DNA of 64,000 nucleotides from an uncultured Lachnospiraceae bacterium (GTDB lineage Bacteria; Bacillota; Clostridia; Lachnospirales; Lachnospiraceae), in contig CAJUDQ010000012.1 of assembly GCA_910585215.1 (NCBI GenBank), forward strand, positions 9,297 to 73,296. Reading direction: 5' to 3'. The notes below the pieces were generated by a model. It saw only the letters and a list, made by a program, of their open reading frames with translations, was not told the DNA's origin and made no database searches. Below are positions 55,528 through 64,000 of this stretch, one piece after another. How positions within the stretch are numbered: the stretch's first letter is position 1; each line of letters starts with the position of its first letter. Position numbers and translations under genes: made by a program.

Positions 55528-55678
55528 TCGTTCTTTCTCCTGTACCTTCTGCTTCCTTCATCATTTCAACAAAGATATCCGCCAAATCTGTAGTACCTTT
55601 ATTGTAGATTGCATCTTCTGCTTCCCCTACTTCAAGGCTCGGCTGAAACTTTTTTATTTCCTCGTCAAAATTAATCAT
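55514..55678 (-). CDS. Small 54-residue acidic protein between folC and the TPR gene
   Basis: ATG at 55678 lies 1 base after the folC stop, with GGAGG 6 bases upstream inside the folC end. It reads MINFDEEIKKFQPSLEVGEA, continues to LADIFVEMMKEAEG, and ends 14 bases inside the TPR gene. The tight coupling on both sides and the strong site argue for a real gene. No family recognised. Confidence 0.7.
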   Translation of the reverse strand: MINFDEEIKKFQPSLEVGEAEDAIYNKGTTDLADIFVEMMKEAEGTGERTNGML

Positions 55679-55679
55679 T

Positions 55680-56975
55680 TTATACCTCCAAATATTCCTT
55701 AAGTTCTCCTATCAAATACAGTGAACCTGCACAGAATAAAATATCATCTTTCTGTTTTACGGCAAGTGCATGTTTCAGAGCTTTTCCCGCACAGTCAAAT
55801 GTATGTATGGGAATATCCGAACAGCGTCTGAATATTTCTGTCAGCTCCGTCTCTGAAACAGTTCTTTTATTATTCAGTCGGGTAATAAATACTTCCTGCC
55901 ATACTCCAACACTCATAAGAAGCTCTATCATATGTTCATAATTTTTTTCTTCTACAACACCAAAAAGCAAAAGCCGTCTTCCATCTGTCTGTATTTTCTG
56001 TACAGAGGCCAAAAAGCCGGCGATTCCTTCCAGATTGTGTGCTCCATCCAAAAAAATATTTTCTTTAACCTGTTCCATTCGTCCCTGCCACTCTGTAAAT
56101 AAAACAAATTCTTCCGGATGAACAATACTTTGAAGTGTTTTATCTTTTCTTCTTATCATCTCAAAGGCAAGCAACGCCAGCGAACAATTTACTGCCTGAT
56201 ACAGCGCAGGAAAATTTATTTTCACGCTGTCACACTTATAATACCTATTATCAAGAGAAAAATCAACCTGTTTTGATGAAAATTTAATGAATTTTATATC
56301 TCTGTCACTTAATAAAAAGTATTCCGTTCCTGTCTGTCTGGCTGTTTTCTTTATTACTTCTGCTGCTTCTGGACTGTTCTGATAAAATACAACCGGCACA
56401 TTTTTCTTGATAATTCCTGCCTTTTCTCCTGCTATTTCAGCGATACTGTTTCCCAAAATCTCGGTATGGTCATAGCTGATAGAAGCAATCACGGATACCA
56501 CAGGATTTTTTAATACGTTTGTAGCATCAAGCCTTCCACCAAGTCCTACTTCAAAAATTGCATACTCTGTTTTATGTTCAGCAAAAAAAAGAGCAGCCAT
56601 AACAAAGAGAAACTCAAAAAAAGAAGGATGGACACCTCCTTGCTGTTGTAAGATATCAACAGCACTTTTTACTTTTTCAAATATTTTTGTAAATTCTTCA
56701 TCTGAAATATCTGTATTGTTTATCTTTATTCGTTCATTTATTCTGACAAGATGTGGAGAAGTAAACAGTCCAACAGATTTTTTCGAGTGAAGAAGAATTG
56801 TATTTAGAAAAGCACAGACTGAGCCTTTTCCATTTGTTCCCGCTACATGAACAGATTTTACCTTCTCCTGCGGGTTGCCCAGTCTTTTTAACAGTTCCAT
56901 AAGATTATGTTTTGTTGTCTTTTTCGAAAATTTTGGTATACTTAACAGATACGCTGATGCTTCGTTGTAATTCAT
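55680..56975 (-). CDS. folC: Folylpolyglutamate/dihydrofolate synthase FolC
   Basis: About 431 residues from the ATG at 56975, which has GGAG 6-7 bases upstream; an in-frame start 19 codons earlier has none. Mur-ligase fold: P-loop HVAGTNGKGSVCAFL, LFTSPHLVRINERI, EVGLGGRLDATN, SYDHTEILG, and FLDGAHNLEG. Adds glutamates to folates, ATP-dependent. It lies 270 bp downstream of valS, past terminators, and is followed by the small gene and the TPR gene in one operon. Confidence 0.95.
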   Translation of the reverse strand: MNYNEASAYLLSIPKFSKKTTKHNLMELLKRLGNPQEKVKSVHVAGTNGKGSVCAFLNTILLHSKKSVGLFTSPHLVRINERIKINNTDISDEEFTKIFEKVKSAVDILQQQGGVHPSFFEFLFVMAALFFAEHKTEYAIFEVGLGGRLDATNVLKNPVVSVIASISYDHTEILGNSIAEIAGEKAGIIKKNVPVVFYQNSPEAAEVIKKTARQTGTEYFLLSDRDIKFIKFSSKQVDFSLDNRYYKCDSVKINFPALYQAVNCSLALLAFEMIRRKDKTLQSIVHPEEFVLFTEWQGRMEQVKENIFLDGAHNLEGIAGFLASVQKIQTDGRRLLLFGVVEEKNYEHMIELLMSVGVWQEVFITRLNNKRTVSETELTEIFRRCSDIPIHTFDCAGKALKHALAVKQKDDILFCAGSLYLIGELKEYLEV

Positions 56976-57158
56976 GACTTCTCCGTTTTTCTCATGCAAA
57001 AACTGCTTTTTTGTAACAGACAGTACCTGCATTTATTGTATGTTTGTAATATTGCATGAAATATAAATACTTTATTTATTTTAATGATAAATCACCAATT
57101 CTGACTGTAATATATTCTGTAACCTATAATTCTGTAACTTATAACATAGTATATTATA

Positions 57159-57192
57159 GTCAAAAACCGCCAAGTTGCAAGCGGTTTTTGAC
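57159..57192. terminator. Hairpin between valS and folC
   Basis: GTCAAAAACCGC and GCGGTTTTTGAC pair perfectly over 12 bp with a 10-base loop. On the minus strand it is followed by TATAATATACTATG. Confidence 0.55.
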
Positions 57193-57207
57193 GCAAGTTT
57201 CGACATA

Positions 57208-57236
57208 AGAAAGCCCTCTGTTTCACAGGGAATTTC
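57208..57236 (-). terminator. valS terminator
   Basis: AGAAATTCCCTGTG, a short loop, then CAGAGGGCTTTCT: an imperfect stem ending in TTTCTTA on the minus strand, 11 bp past the valS stop. Confidence 0.55.
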
Positions 57237-57246
57237 TTTTTAAATT

Positions 57247-59886
57247 TTATTTTTTCAGATGTGCCAGTCTCTCCTCTACCTGTGTCATCATCTGCATGTA
57301 TTTTGCCTGCTTTTCTTTTTCTTCCTTTATTTTCTTTTCCGGAGCCTTACTTACAAAATTCGGATTGCCAAGCATAGTATTCACTCTTGTAATCTCTTTT
57401 TCAAGCCGTTCTTTTTCTTTTGTCAGCCGTTCCATTTCTTTTTCGACATCTACAAGCTCTGCAAACGGCATATAGATAAATGCATTTGGAATCATAACAG
57501 AAACCGCATCCTCATCAATTCCCGTTTTATCCTCCTGTATTACAACACTGCTGGCATATCCGAGTGTTGCAAAAAACACTTTTCCATTTTCAAAAATTGT
57601 TCTTATATCCTGCTGTTTGGAAACAACAAATACTTTTGCTTTTTTTGATGGTGCAACATTCATTTCCGCACGAATATTTCTGATTCCACGCACTGCCTCC
57701 TTAATCACTTCCACTGCCTGTTCTTCTTTTTCAAATACAAGAGACTCTGAATATTTTGGCCAGTCTGAAATCATAATGGATTCTTCTTTGTTCTGCAAGG
57801 TACAGAAAATTTCCTCTGTAACAAATGGCATATATGGATGCAGAAGCTTCAGAGAGGTAATCAATACTGTCTGTAAAGTGAAAAGTGCAGCCTGCCTTGT
57901 AGTGTCTTCATTACTATAAAGTCTCGGTTTTACCATTTCGATATACCAGTCACAAAATTCCTCCCAGATAAAACTATACAGCTTATCAGCAGCAATACCA
58001 AGTTCATATTTTTCCATATTTTCCGTTACCTGTTTTACCAGAGTATTGACTTTTGATAAAATCCATTTATCAGCGTCTGTAAGTTGTTCTGCCTTCACTG
58101 GTGAAATACCGTCTTCCGGCAGATTCATCATAATAAATCTGGAAGCATTCCATACCTTATTGGCAAAATTCCGGCTTGCCTCCACTCTTTCCCAATAAAA
58201 ACGCATATCATTGCCCGGTGCATTTCCGGTAATCAATGTAAATCTCAAGGCATCTGCGCCATATTTTTCAATAACCTCCAGAGGGTCAATCCCGTTTCCA
58301 AGAGACTTGCTCATCTTTCTTCCCTGCGAATCACGCACAAGACCATGAATAAAAACCTTTTCAAATGGCACCTTTCCCGTATGCTCCAGGCCGGAAAACA
58401 TCATACGGATTACCCAGAAGAAAATAATATCATAGCCTGTAACAAGTACAGTGGTAGGATAAAAATATTTCAGCTCTTCTGTCTGCTTTGGCCAGCCCAG
58501 AGTTGAAAACGGCCATAATGCGGAAGAAAACCATGTATCTAGGGTATCCGGGTCCTTGCGCATTGCTTTGCCACATTTCGGACATACCGGATGCTCTTCC
58601 TTGGTGACAAGCACTTCTTCACAGTCATCACAGTAAAATGCCGGTATCTCATGTCCCCACCAGAGCTGACGTGAAATACACCAGTCACGGATTCCCTCCA
58701 GCCAGTGAAAATATGTTTTGTCAAAGTGCGGAGGAACAAACTTGGTATCACCCTGTTTTACTGCATCGATAGCAGGTCCAGCCAGCTTTTTCATCTTTAC
58801 AAACCACTGCTTGGATACTCTTGGTTCCACGGTTGTATGACAGCGATAACATACACCTACATTGTGACTGTGGTCTTCAATTTTTACCAGAACCCCTTCT
58901 GCTTCCAAGTCTGCCACAATCGCTTTTCTCGCCTCATATCGGTCCATACCGGCATAACGCGGATATTCATCTGTAATTTTTGCATCCTCTGTCATTACAT
59001 TAATCACAGGAAGATTATGACGCAGGCCTACTTCAAAATCATTTGGGTCATGTGCGGGAGTGATTTTTACTACACCTGTACCAAACTCCATATCTACATA
59101 ATCATCTGCAATAATTGGAATTTCTCTGTGAACAAGAGGAAGAATCACTGTTTTTCCTATCATGTCCTTATATCTTTCATCATTCGGATTTACTGCAACT
59201 GCCGTATCCCCAAGCATAGTTTCCGGTCTGGTAGTTGCCATCTGAATACATCCGGTTCCGTCGGAAAGAGGATAGCTCAGATGCCAGAAATGTCCAGCCT
59301 GGTCTTCATATTCTACCTCCGCATCTGAAATGGAGGTAAGACATTTCGGACACCAGTTGATAATTCTCTCCCCCTTGTAAATCAATCCTTTGTTGTAAAG
59401 GTTTACAAATACCTCTTTTACGGCCTCTGAACACCCCTCGTCCATAGTGAAGCGTTCTCTGTCCCAGTCAGCAGAAGAACCGATTTTTTTAAGCTGTGTT
59501 ACAATTCTTCCACCATATTCCTTTTTCCAGTTCCATGCCCTTTCCAAAAATTTCTCACGACCGATTTCTTCTTTGGTAATGCCTTCTTTTTTCATTGCTT
59601 CTACAATTTTTGCCTCTGTGGCAATTGAGGCATGGTCTGTACCCGGCACCCATAAGGCGGAATAACCCTGCATTCTCTTAAAACGGATAAGAATGTCCTG
59701 CATGGTGTTGTCAAGTGCATGTCCCATATGGAGCTGACCAGTAATATTCGGAGGAGGCATTACAATCGTAAATGGTTTTTTGTCTTTGTCAATTTCTGCG
59801 TGAAAATACTTTTTTTCCTGCCATTTATTATAAAGACGGGTTTCAATATCAGCAGGATTATAATTTTTTTCTAATTCTTTTTTCAT
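57247..59886 (-). CDS. valS: Valyl-tRNA synthetase
   Basis: 879 residues. Class I signatures PPPNITGQLHMGHAL (HIGH) near residue 46 and GRKMSKSLGN (KMSKS) near 535, the editing domain with TTRPETMLGDTAV, a CxxC zinc pair in FYCDDCEE and CPKCGKAMRKD, and a C-terminal coiled coil (VEKEMERLTKEKERLEKEI). Charges tRNA-Val. A T-box leader upstream makes expression rise when uncharged tRNA-Val builds up. Confidence 0.97.
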   Translation of the reverse strand: MKKELEKNYNPADIETRLYNKWQEKKYFHAEIDKDKKPFTIVMPPPNITGQLHMGHALDNTMQDILIRFKRMQGYSALWVPGTDHASIATEAKIVEAMKKEGITKEEIGREKFLERAWNWKKEYGGRIVTQLKKIGSSADWDRERFTMDEGCSEAVKEVFVNLYNKGLIYKGERIINWCPKCLTSISDAEVEYEDQAGHFWHLSYPLSDGTGCIQMATTRPETMLGDTAVAVNPNDERYKDMIGKTVILPLVHREIPIIADDYVDMEFGTGVVKITPAHDPNDFEVGLRHNLPVINVMTEDAKITDEYPRYAGMDRYEARKAIVADLEAEGVLVKIEDHSHNVGVCYRCHTTVEPRVSKQWFVKMKKLAGPAIDAVKQGDTKFVPPHFDKTYFHWLEGIRDWCISRQLWWGHEIPAFYCDDCEEVLVTKEEHPVCPKCGKAMRKDPDTLDTWFSSALWPFSTLGWPKQTEELKYFYPTTVLVTGYDIIFFWVIRMMFSGLEHTGKVPFEKVFIHGLVRDSQGRKMSKSLGNGIDPLEVIEKYGADALRFTLITGNAPGNDMRFYWERVEASRNFANKVWNASRFIMMNLPEDGISPVKAEQLTDADKWILSKVNTLVKQVTENMEKYELGIAADKLYSFIWEEFCDWYIEMVKPRLYSNEDTTRQAALFTLQTVLITSLKLLHPYMPFVTEEIFCTLQNKEESIMISDWPKYSESLVFEKEEQAVEVIKEAVRGIRNIRAEMNVAPSKKAKVFVVSKQQDIRTIFENGKVFFATLGYASSVVIQEDKTGIDEDAVSVMIPNAFIYMPFAELVDVEKEMERLTKEKERLEKEITRVNTMLGNPNFVSKAPEKKIKEEKEKQAKYMQMMTQVEERLAHLKK

Positions 59887-59973
59887 GTCCTATCCTTTCT
59901 AAATAAAGTATTCACAATCAATCCTGTGCACTGACAGTTGATAAAACACTGACTGTAACTGTTTCAATAATAA

Positions 59974-60293
59974 AGGAGCCTGTAAGTGAATACGCTTATG
60001 GCTCCTGTAAACTGATATCCGCGCTTCACCTGATATTCAAGGGCGGACAAGCCGCGGTACCACCTTTATTTTTTCTTCTCTTATCCGATAACGGGGACGA
60101 AACCGTCATATTCTACTGATATCTGATTTCGATACGTTGGAATATGCTGTTCAAAAGCTACCTTCAAAAACCGCGCTTTGGATAATCTTTCAGCCTGTGA
60201 ATTATCCTCTCTGGAACCGCCTTTGTTTTTTACTCCTCTTTCTCACTACATTTCTCTTTTTAAAATAAAAGGAAACTGTTCTGCAAATTTCCT
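59974..60293 (-). promoter_or_regulatory. T-box riboswitch for valS
   Basis: The minus strand carries the T-box antiterminator core AAAGGTGGTACCGCGGC (to about 60050), an upstream Stem I region with AGAGAGG and GGCTGAAAG, and a terminator stem AGGAGCC...GGCTCCT (59974-60006) followed by TTTATTATTG. A Val codon GTA occurs in CCAACGTATCG (about 60130), a candidate specifier, but the exact loop was not folded. This fills the 437-bp gap before valS. Confidence 0.9.
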
Positions 60294-60299
60294 TTCATT

Positions 60300-60328
60300 A
60301 TAATAAAAGTAAATTCAGGGTTTGTCAA
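60300..60328 (-). promoter_or_regulatory. valS T-box promoter
   Basis: TTGACA (60323-60328), 17 bp, and TATTAT (60300-60305). The -35 overlaps the stop of the upstream repair gene. Confidence 0.7.
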
Positions 60329-61170
60329 CTGTTTTCTTCTGAAAACTCAATCATATTTTTCCGATACCACAAAGGCAGCATATTTCTCTGACATTTTCTG
60401 TTTTCTCTTTCCTCAATTCCAATTGAATGAAAATATGTTTTCCATAACATTTCATAACTGTCTGATTTTTCTGCAAGCCCGTTTTTTATAGTATTCTTTT
60501 CCGAAAGAGCAATTTCCGAATCTCTGACAAAAAAATACTTTTCATATTTTTTATGAACTACAGATAATTTTCTTACTGCATCATATATTACAAAATTCTC
60601 GTTTGGAAAACGCCCGGAAAAATGTTCTGCAATTAACGGAAGCACATTACATTTCGGTTCTATTTTGGAATACAAAATAGAATCCGTTTCCTCAAATCTG
60701 ATAAATTGTACAAAATAATGTGCTTCGTTTGCCGTTTTTCTGGAAAGCTCCATAACAGACATTACATAAGTATCATACAGCATATCCATTACTTTGCTGC
60801 CTATGTGAAATCCTCTCACCAGAAAATGAAATATCTGTGTTCCCCGATGACTGTCAAAATGACAAATAGCACGCAAGGTTATATGCCAGACTTTATCTCC
60901 GAGTTTTTTGCGAATGGCATACACTGTTTTTTCCGCCTTTTCTTCATCTGCTTTTACTGTAAGATATTCTGCAAACATTTCATATTCATAATTTTCCAGT
61001 GGTCTGATTTCTATGTTGTCCTGATATTCCGGCAGGTTCTTTTTCCTTCCTGCAAATCTTTCATTCTTTATCACAAATCCATCATAAATTGCTGTCAATA
61101 TTGATTCTATGGAATTGTCACAAAGTATTACTATTTTTTCCACAACCTTCTCTCCATTCTTTTCTTTCAC
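60325..61170 (-). CDS. DUF4130 (TIGR03915-like) putative DNA repair protein
   Basis: 281 residues from GTG at 61170, which has GGGAGA 7 bases upstream; a TTG at 61212 has no site. IVILCDNSIESILTAIYDGF is the family start, followed by KVMDMLYDTYV and the C-terminal WRKNMIEF-type ending (LWYRKNMIEFSEE). Family members are always next to the radical-SAM protein encoded upstream. The reaction is not established. It is co-transcribed with that gene and probably under SOS control. Confidence 0.85.
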   Translation of the reverse strand: MKEKNGEKVVEKIVILCDNSIESILTAIYDGFVIKNERFAGRKKNLPEYQDNIEIRPLENYEYEMFAEYLTVKADEEKAEKTVYAIRKKLGDKVWHITLRAICHFDSHRGTQIFHFLVRGFHIGSKVMDMLYDTYVMSVMELSRKTANEAHYFVQFIRFEETDSILYSKIEPKCNVLPLIAEHFSGRFPNENFVIYDAVRKLSVVHKKYEKYFFVRDSEIALSEKNTIKNGLAEKSDSYEMLWKTYFHSIGIEERENRKCQRNMLPLWYRKNMIEFSEENS

Positions 61171-61195
61171 AGAAAATCTCCCTGTTTTTCTGTAC

Positions 61196-62710
61196 TCAAT
61201 TGATAAAGTCAAATATGGTCATCTGTCGAAAATCCTTTCCGTTCCCCTGCTTAGATACCGGTTCACTGAAAATAAGCTGATTTGTGATATACTTCTCTTC
61301 CAGTTTAATATCATACATCATCTTTCCACCACAGGTAATAAAATATAAGGCTCTTTTTAAAACTACTCCCATTTTTTTGATATGCTGGAAATCAAGTGTT
61401 CCATATCGTCTGGCAGCAATAATTCGCCTCGCACTTTTCACACCGATTCCAGGCACCCGAAGAAGCGTATAATAATCTGCCTTGTTTATTTCTACCGGAA
61501 ACAGCTCCAAATGTCTGACTGCCCAGTCACATTTCGGGTCAATCAATTCATTAAAATATGGCCTGTCTTCTGTAAGCAGCTCTTTTGCATAAAATCCGTA
61601 ATACCGCAGCAGCCAGTCTGCCTGATAAAGCCGGTGTTCTCTTAAAAGCGGAGGTTTTGTACCCAGAGCAGGCAGATATTTATCCTCATTCAAAGGTACA
61701 TATGCCGAATAAAAAACCCGTTTTAAATCATAGTTGTCATATAAAGCCTGTGTAACATTAATAATATGATAATCGCTTTCCGGTGTCGCTCCAATAATCA
61801 TCTGGGTACTCTGTCCTGCCGGAACAAAATATTTGCCATTTGTTCCTACAGAACGAATCTGAGTCTGATTTTCGGATACAGAAGCTATTTCCTGATTTTC
61901 TGTAAATAAAGGAACTTTGTTTAATTTCAGCTTTTCAGACAGATGTTCTTTGCTTTCTGCAAGATAGTTCTCGGACAATATCAAATTTGTATCTTCAGAC
62001 GCTATCTGTTTTTGTTGTCCATAGCCTCCATCCGTCATGGTAATATGCTGTTTTTTATTATAAATACCGTGCATATGCCGGTTATTTTGTATTCCTGTCT
62101 GTATTTCCTTCATGGGCTTTAATATATTTTTACGGCTTTTGTGTGGAGCCAGCTTTGACAAACCGTCCGAAGTAGGCAGTTCTAAATTGACACTCATTCT
62201 GTCTACAAGATATCCAAGCTGTTCAAGCATTTCAGGGTCACAGCCAGGAATTGCCTTGACATGAATATAACCATTAAATCTATATTGTGTACGAAGCTTG
62301 TAAATCGCCTCATATATCAACCCTATGGTATAATCTGGACTTTTCATAATCCCTGAGCTTAAAAACAGACCTTCGATATAATTTCGGCGGTAAAATTCCA
62401 TTGTCAGGCGACACACTTCATCTGGAGTAAAGGAGGCGCGCAGCACATCATTGGATATACGGTTTATACAATATTTGCAGTCAAAAATACACTCATTGGT
62501 AAGCAGAATTTTTAAAAGAGAAATACATCTGCCGTCACTGGCAAATGAATGACAGATACCTGCAGCACTGGCGCTTCCGGTATCTCTTTCGTTTCCTTTT
62601 CTCTCAACACCGCTGGAAGAGCAGGAAACATCATATTTTGCAGCAGCAGAGAGTATTTTAAGTTTTTCCTCTAATGGCATGTCCGGTTGTATCAATACAT
62701 AGTCTTTCAT
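61196..62710 (-). CDS. Putative DNA modification/repair radical SAM protein (TIGR03916-like)
   Basis: 504 residues. Radical-SAM cluster motif CIFDCKYC near residue 78, SAM-binding strands through YIHVKAIPGCDPEML, LELPTSDGLSKLAPHKSR, and a C-terminal helix-hairpin-helix DNA-binding motif LLRVPGIGVKSARRIIAARR. About 80 residues near 210-290 (HMHGIYNKKQH to NQTQIRSVG) look like a low-conservation insert. GGAGG precedes the ATG. The promoter is bracketed by LexA-like boxes. Works with the DUF4130 protein. Confidence 0.9.
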   Translation of the reverse strand: MKDYVLIQPDMPLEEKLKILSAAAKYDVSCSSSGVERKGNERDTGSASAAGICHSFASDGRCISLLKILLTNECIFDCKYCINRISNDVLRASFTPDEVCRLTMEFYRRNYIEGLFLSSGIMKSPDYTIGLIYEAIYKLRTQYRFNGYIHVKAIPGCDPEMLEQLGYLVDRMSVNLELPTSDGLSKLAPHKSRKNILKPMKEIQTGIQNNRHMHGIYNKKQHITMTDGGYGQQKQIASEDTNLILSENYLAESKEHLSEKLKLNKVPLFTENQEIASVSENQTQIRSVGTNGKYFVPAGQSTQMIIGATPESDYHIINVTQALYDNYDLKRVFYSAYVPLNEDKYLPALGTKPPLLREHRLYQADWLLRYYGFYAKELLTEDRPYFNELIDPKCDWAVRHLELFPVEINKADYYTLLRVPGIGVKSARRIIAARRYGTLDFQHIKKMGVVLKRALYFITCGGKMMYDIKLEEKYITNQLIFSEPVSKQGNGKDFRQMTIFDFIN

Positions 62711-62732
62711 AGAAAGCGGCCTCCTGATTTCG

Positions 62733-62781
62733 AATATTTGTTCTCACACTTTATTGTAACATAGAGAACGTATATTCGCAA
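62733..62781 (-). promoter_or_regulatory. Promoter with two LexA-like (SOS) boxes
   Basis: On the minus strand, TTGCGA (62776-62781), about 17 bp and TACAAT (near 62754-62759) form the promoter. GAATATACGTTC (62766-62777) covers the -35/spacer and GAACAAATATTC (62733-62744) lies just after the start. Each is one base off the GAAC-N4-GTTC core of Firmicute LexA boxes. GGAGG and the ATG follow. Confidence 0.65.
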
Positions 62782-62860
62782 GAGTTTTTTGTTTGATAAC
62801 TAACAGAGAAACCAAACTGTGATTTTCAAACTGGCTTGAACTTGAAGAAGGCAGAGGAAA

Positions 62861-64000
62861 TTAACCTTTGCCTCTTTTTTCACTCTTTTTTCTCAAAACT
62901 TCTTTATAGACTCTCTCCACATTTTCTGCAAAACATCCCTTATCAAATCCTCTCGCAATTTCTTCACTGTGTTTTCCAGCTTCTTTTCTCCATTCCTCAT
63001 CTTCTAATACTTTTCTGACTGCCTTAAAAAATTCTTTTGGACTGCTGTATTCATATCCATTCACACCCTCTTTTATCACATCCTCCAGACATGAATCCTT
63101 GCGGCAGACCAGAGGAAGTCCATTCGCTGCCGCTTCAATATAAGTAAGTCCCTGAGTTTCACTGGTAGAAGCATTGACAAACACATCTCCTGTTTGATAA
63201 TACTCCTGAACTTCCGATGGAGGTACCATCCCAGTAAAAATCACATGTCTGGAAATTTTAAGCACTCTGGAAAGTTCTTCCAGTTCTTCCTTTGCCGGTC
63301 CATCTCCAACAATCAAAAATATCAGCTTTTGATTTGTTTTCAGCAAATGAGCAAATAATTTGAGCAGTTCATTTAAATTTTTTTCGGTTCCAAGCCGTCC
63401 CAGATTTAACAATACCTGATATCCATCAGGAATTCCCAGATTATGACGTTTTTTCATTTTTTTCTTCTGTGTCAGCCTGACTCTGTGCTGTCCTATGGAA
63501 ATACCACTTGGCACAATACATACAGGATTTTTTATCCCATAGCTGTGTAATGCTTTTTCTACTTTTTTTGTAGGTGCAATGATTCTGTCTACATTCTTTA
63601 ACCGTTCACGCGACAAAATACGCACCAGATGATTTCCCAGACGCCGAAAAGGAATTACATACCCTGCATACTGTTCATACAAAGTATGATACGTATGCAC
63701 AAGCGGTGCATTTGTCATGCGTGCAATACGACTTGCAAACTGAAAGCTGAAAAATTCACACTGGCTGTGAATGACATCCGGCTTCCATTGAATCAGCTCT
63801 TCCACAAACTCATTACGATAAGACACCGGCATCCGTACGTCTGGATAAATAATACCAAATGGAATAGACTTTATATAATAAACCGACCCTCTGTGATAAC
63901 TTTTTAGATTGCGTGAAAAAGTAAGTATTCGTACATCATGTCCCCTTTTTACCAGTTCATTTCTCAAATTTCGTACAGAGGTCACAACACCGTTTGTGTC
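62861..64000 (-). CDS. GT4-family glycosyltransferase (partial at window edge)
   Basis: The frame stays open to the window edge (DTNGVVTSVRNLR is readable up to 64000), so the true start lies beyond; at least 379 residues are inside. GT-B fold: N-terminal VTSVRNLRNELVKRGHDV, middle IVPSGISIGQHR, and donor-binding VFVNASTSETQGLTYIEAAANGLP with the E-x7-E motif. It resembles diacylglycerol glucosyltransferases that make membrane glycolipids. Acceptor not certain. Confidence 0.88.
   Translation of the reverse strand, partial: DTNGVVTSVRNLRNELVKRGHDVRILTFSRNLKSYHRGSVYYIKSIPFGIIYPDVRMPVSYRNEFVEELIQWKPDVIHSQCEFFSFQFASRIARMTNAPLVHTYHTLYEQYAGYVIPFRRLGNHLVRILSRERLKNVDRIIAPTKKVEKALHSYGIKNPVCIVPSGISIGQHRVRLTQKKKMKKRHNLGIPDGYQVLLNLGRLGTEKNLNELLKLFAHLLKTNQKLIFLIVGDGPAKEELEELSRVLKISRHVIFTGMVPPSEVQEYYQTGDVFVNASTSETQGLTYIEAAANGLPLVCRKDSCLEDVIKEGVNGYEYSSPKEFFKAVRKVLEDEEWRKEAGKHSEEIARGFDKGCFAENVERVYKEVLRKKSEKRGKG

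Overview
The window looks like a chromosome segment of an AT-rich, anaerobic, endospore-forming Firmicute, most likely Clostridia of the Lachnospiraceae type. The evidence is a spoIIAA-spoIIAB-sigF sporulation operon, a T-box leader before valS, AGGAGG-type ribosome binding sites throughout, and several families typical of clostridia (DUF1848, CD3324-type HTH, the DUF4130 / radical-SAM repair pair). The species cannot be named from this sequence alone.

Layout. 1-7.2 kb: an SDR reductase, then a two-component system with an FtsX-type ABC exporter. 7.4-17 kb: a MarR regulator facing two alpha/beta hydrolases, then a tight minus-strand run of DUF4303, tRNA-dihydrouridine synthase, a 1365-residue leucine-rich-repeat protein and an Fe-S aldo/keto reductase. 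17-24.7 kb: a DUF1848 protein, an MFS pump with a TetR repressor and three operator-like palindromes, a serine hydrolase overlapping a short UvrA-like ABC protein, and a P-loop kinase-like protein. 24.7-38.5 kb: a TnpB remnant, a CRISPR array of 63 repeats and 62 spacers, and a complete type I-B cas operon (cas6-cas8b-cas7-cas5-cas3-cas4-cas1-cas2), all on the minus strand. The array leader lies between cas2 and the array. 38.7-47.9 kb: a SUKH-like protein, a chemoreceptor, a second TnpB remnant, a Sel1-repeat protein, glycerol-1-phosphate dehydrogenase, a HAD phosphatase, a MerR regulator and a GT8 glycosyltransferase. 48-64 kb: core genes: argF, birA-dusB, the sporulation sigma-F operon, folC, valS with its T-box, an SOS-like repair pair and a glycosyltransferase cut by the window edge.

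How it works together. The CRISPR unit looks functional: every expected cas gene is open and carries its catalytic motifs, the leader has a good promoter, and repeats are almost uniform except at the old (trailer) end. The least explained signals are regulatory. A partial CRISPR repeat sits in the leader of cas6. A 16-bp perfect hairpin splits the cas operon between cas5 and cas3. Paired LexA-like boxes frame the promoter of the radical-SAM repair pair. A MarR-type palindrome lies on the transcription start of the hydrolase pair, and three TetR palindromes lie around tetR and the MFS gene. A MerR gene appears to begin with ACG. I found no convincing wholly new multi-gene system; the best candidate for undescribed biology is the repeat-like element before cas6.
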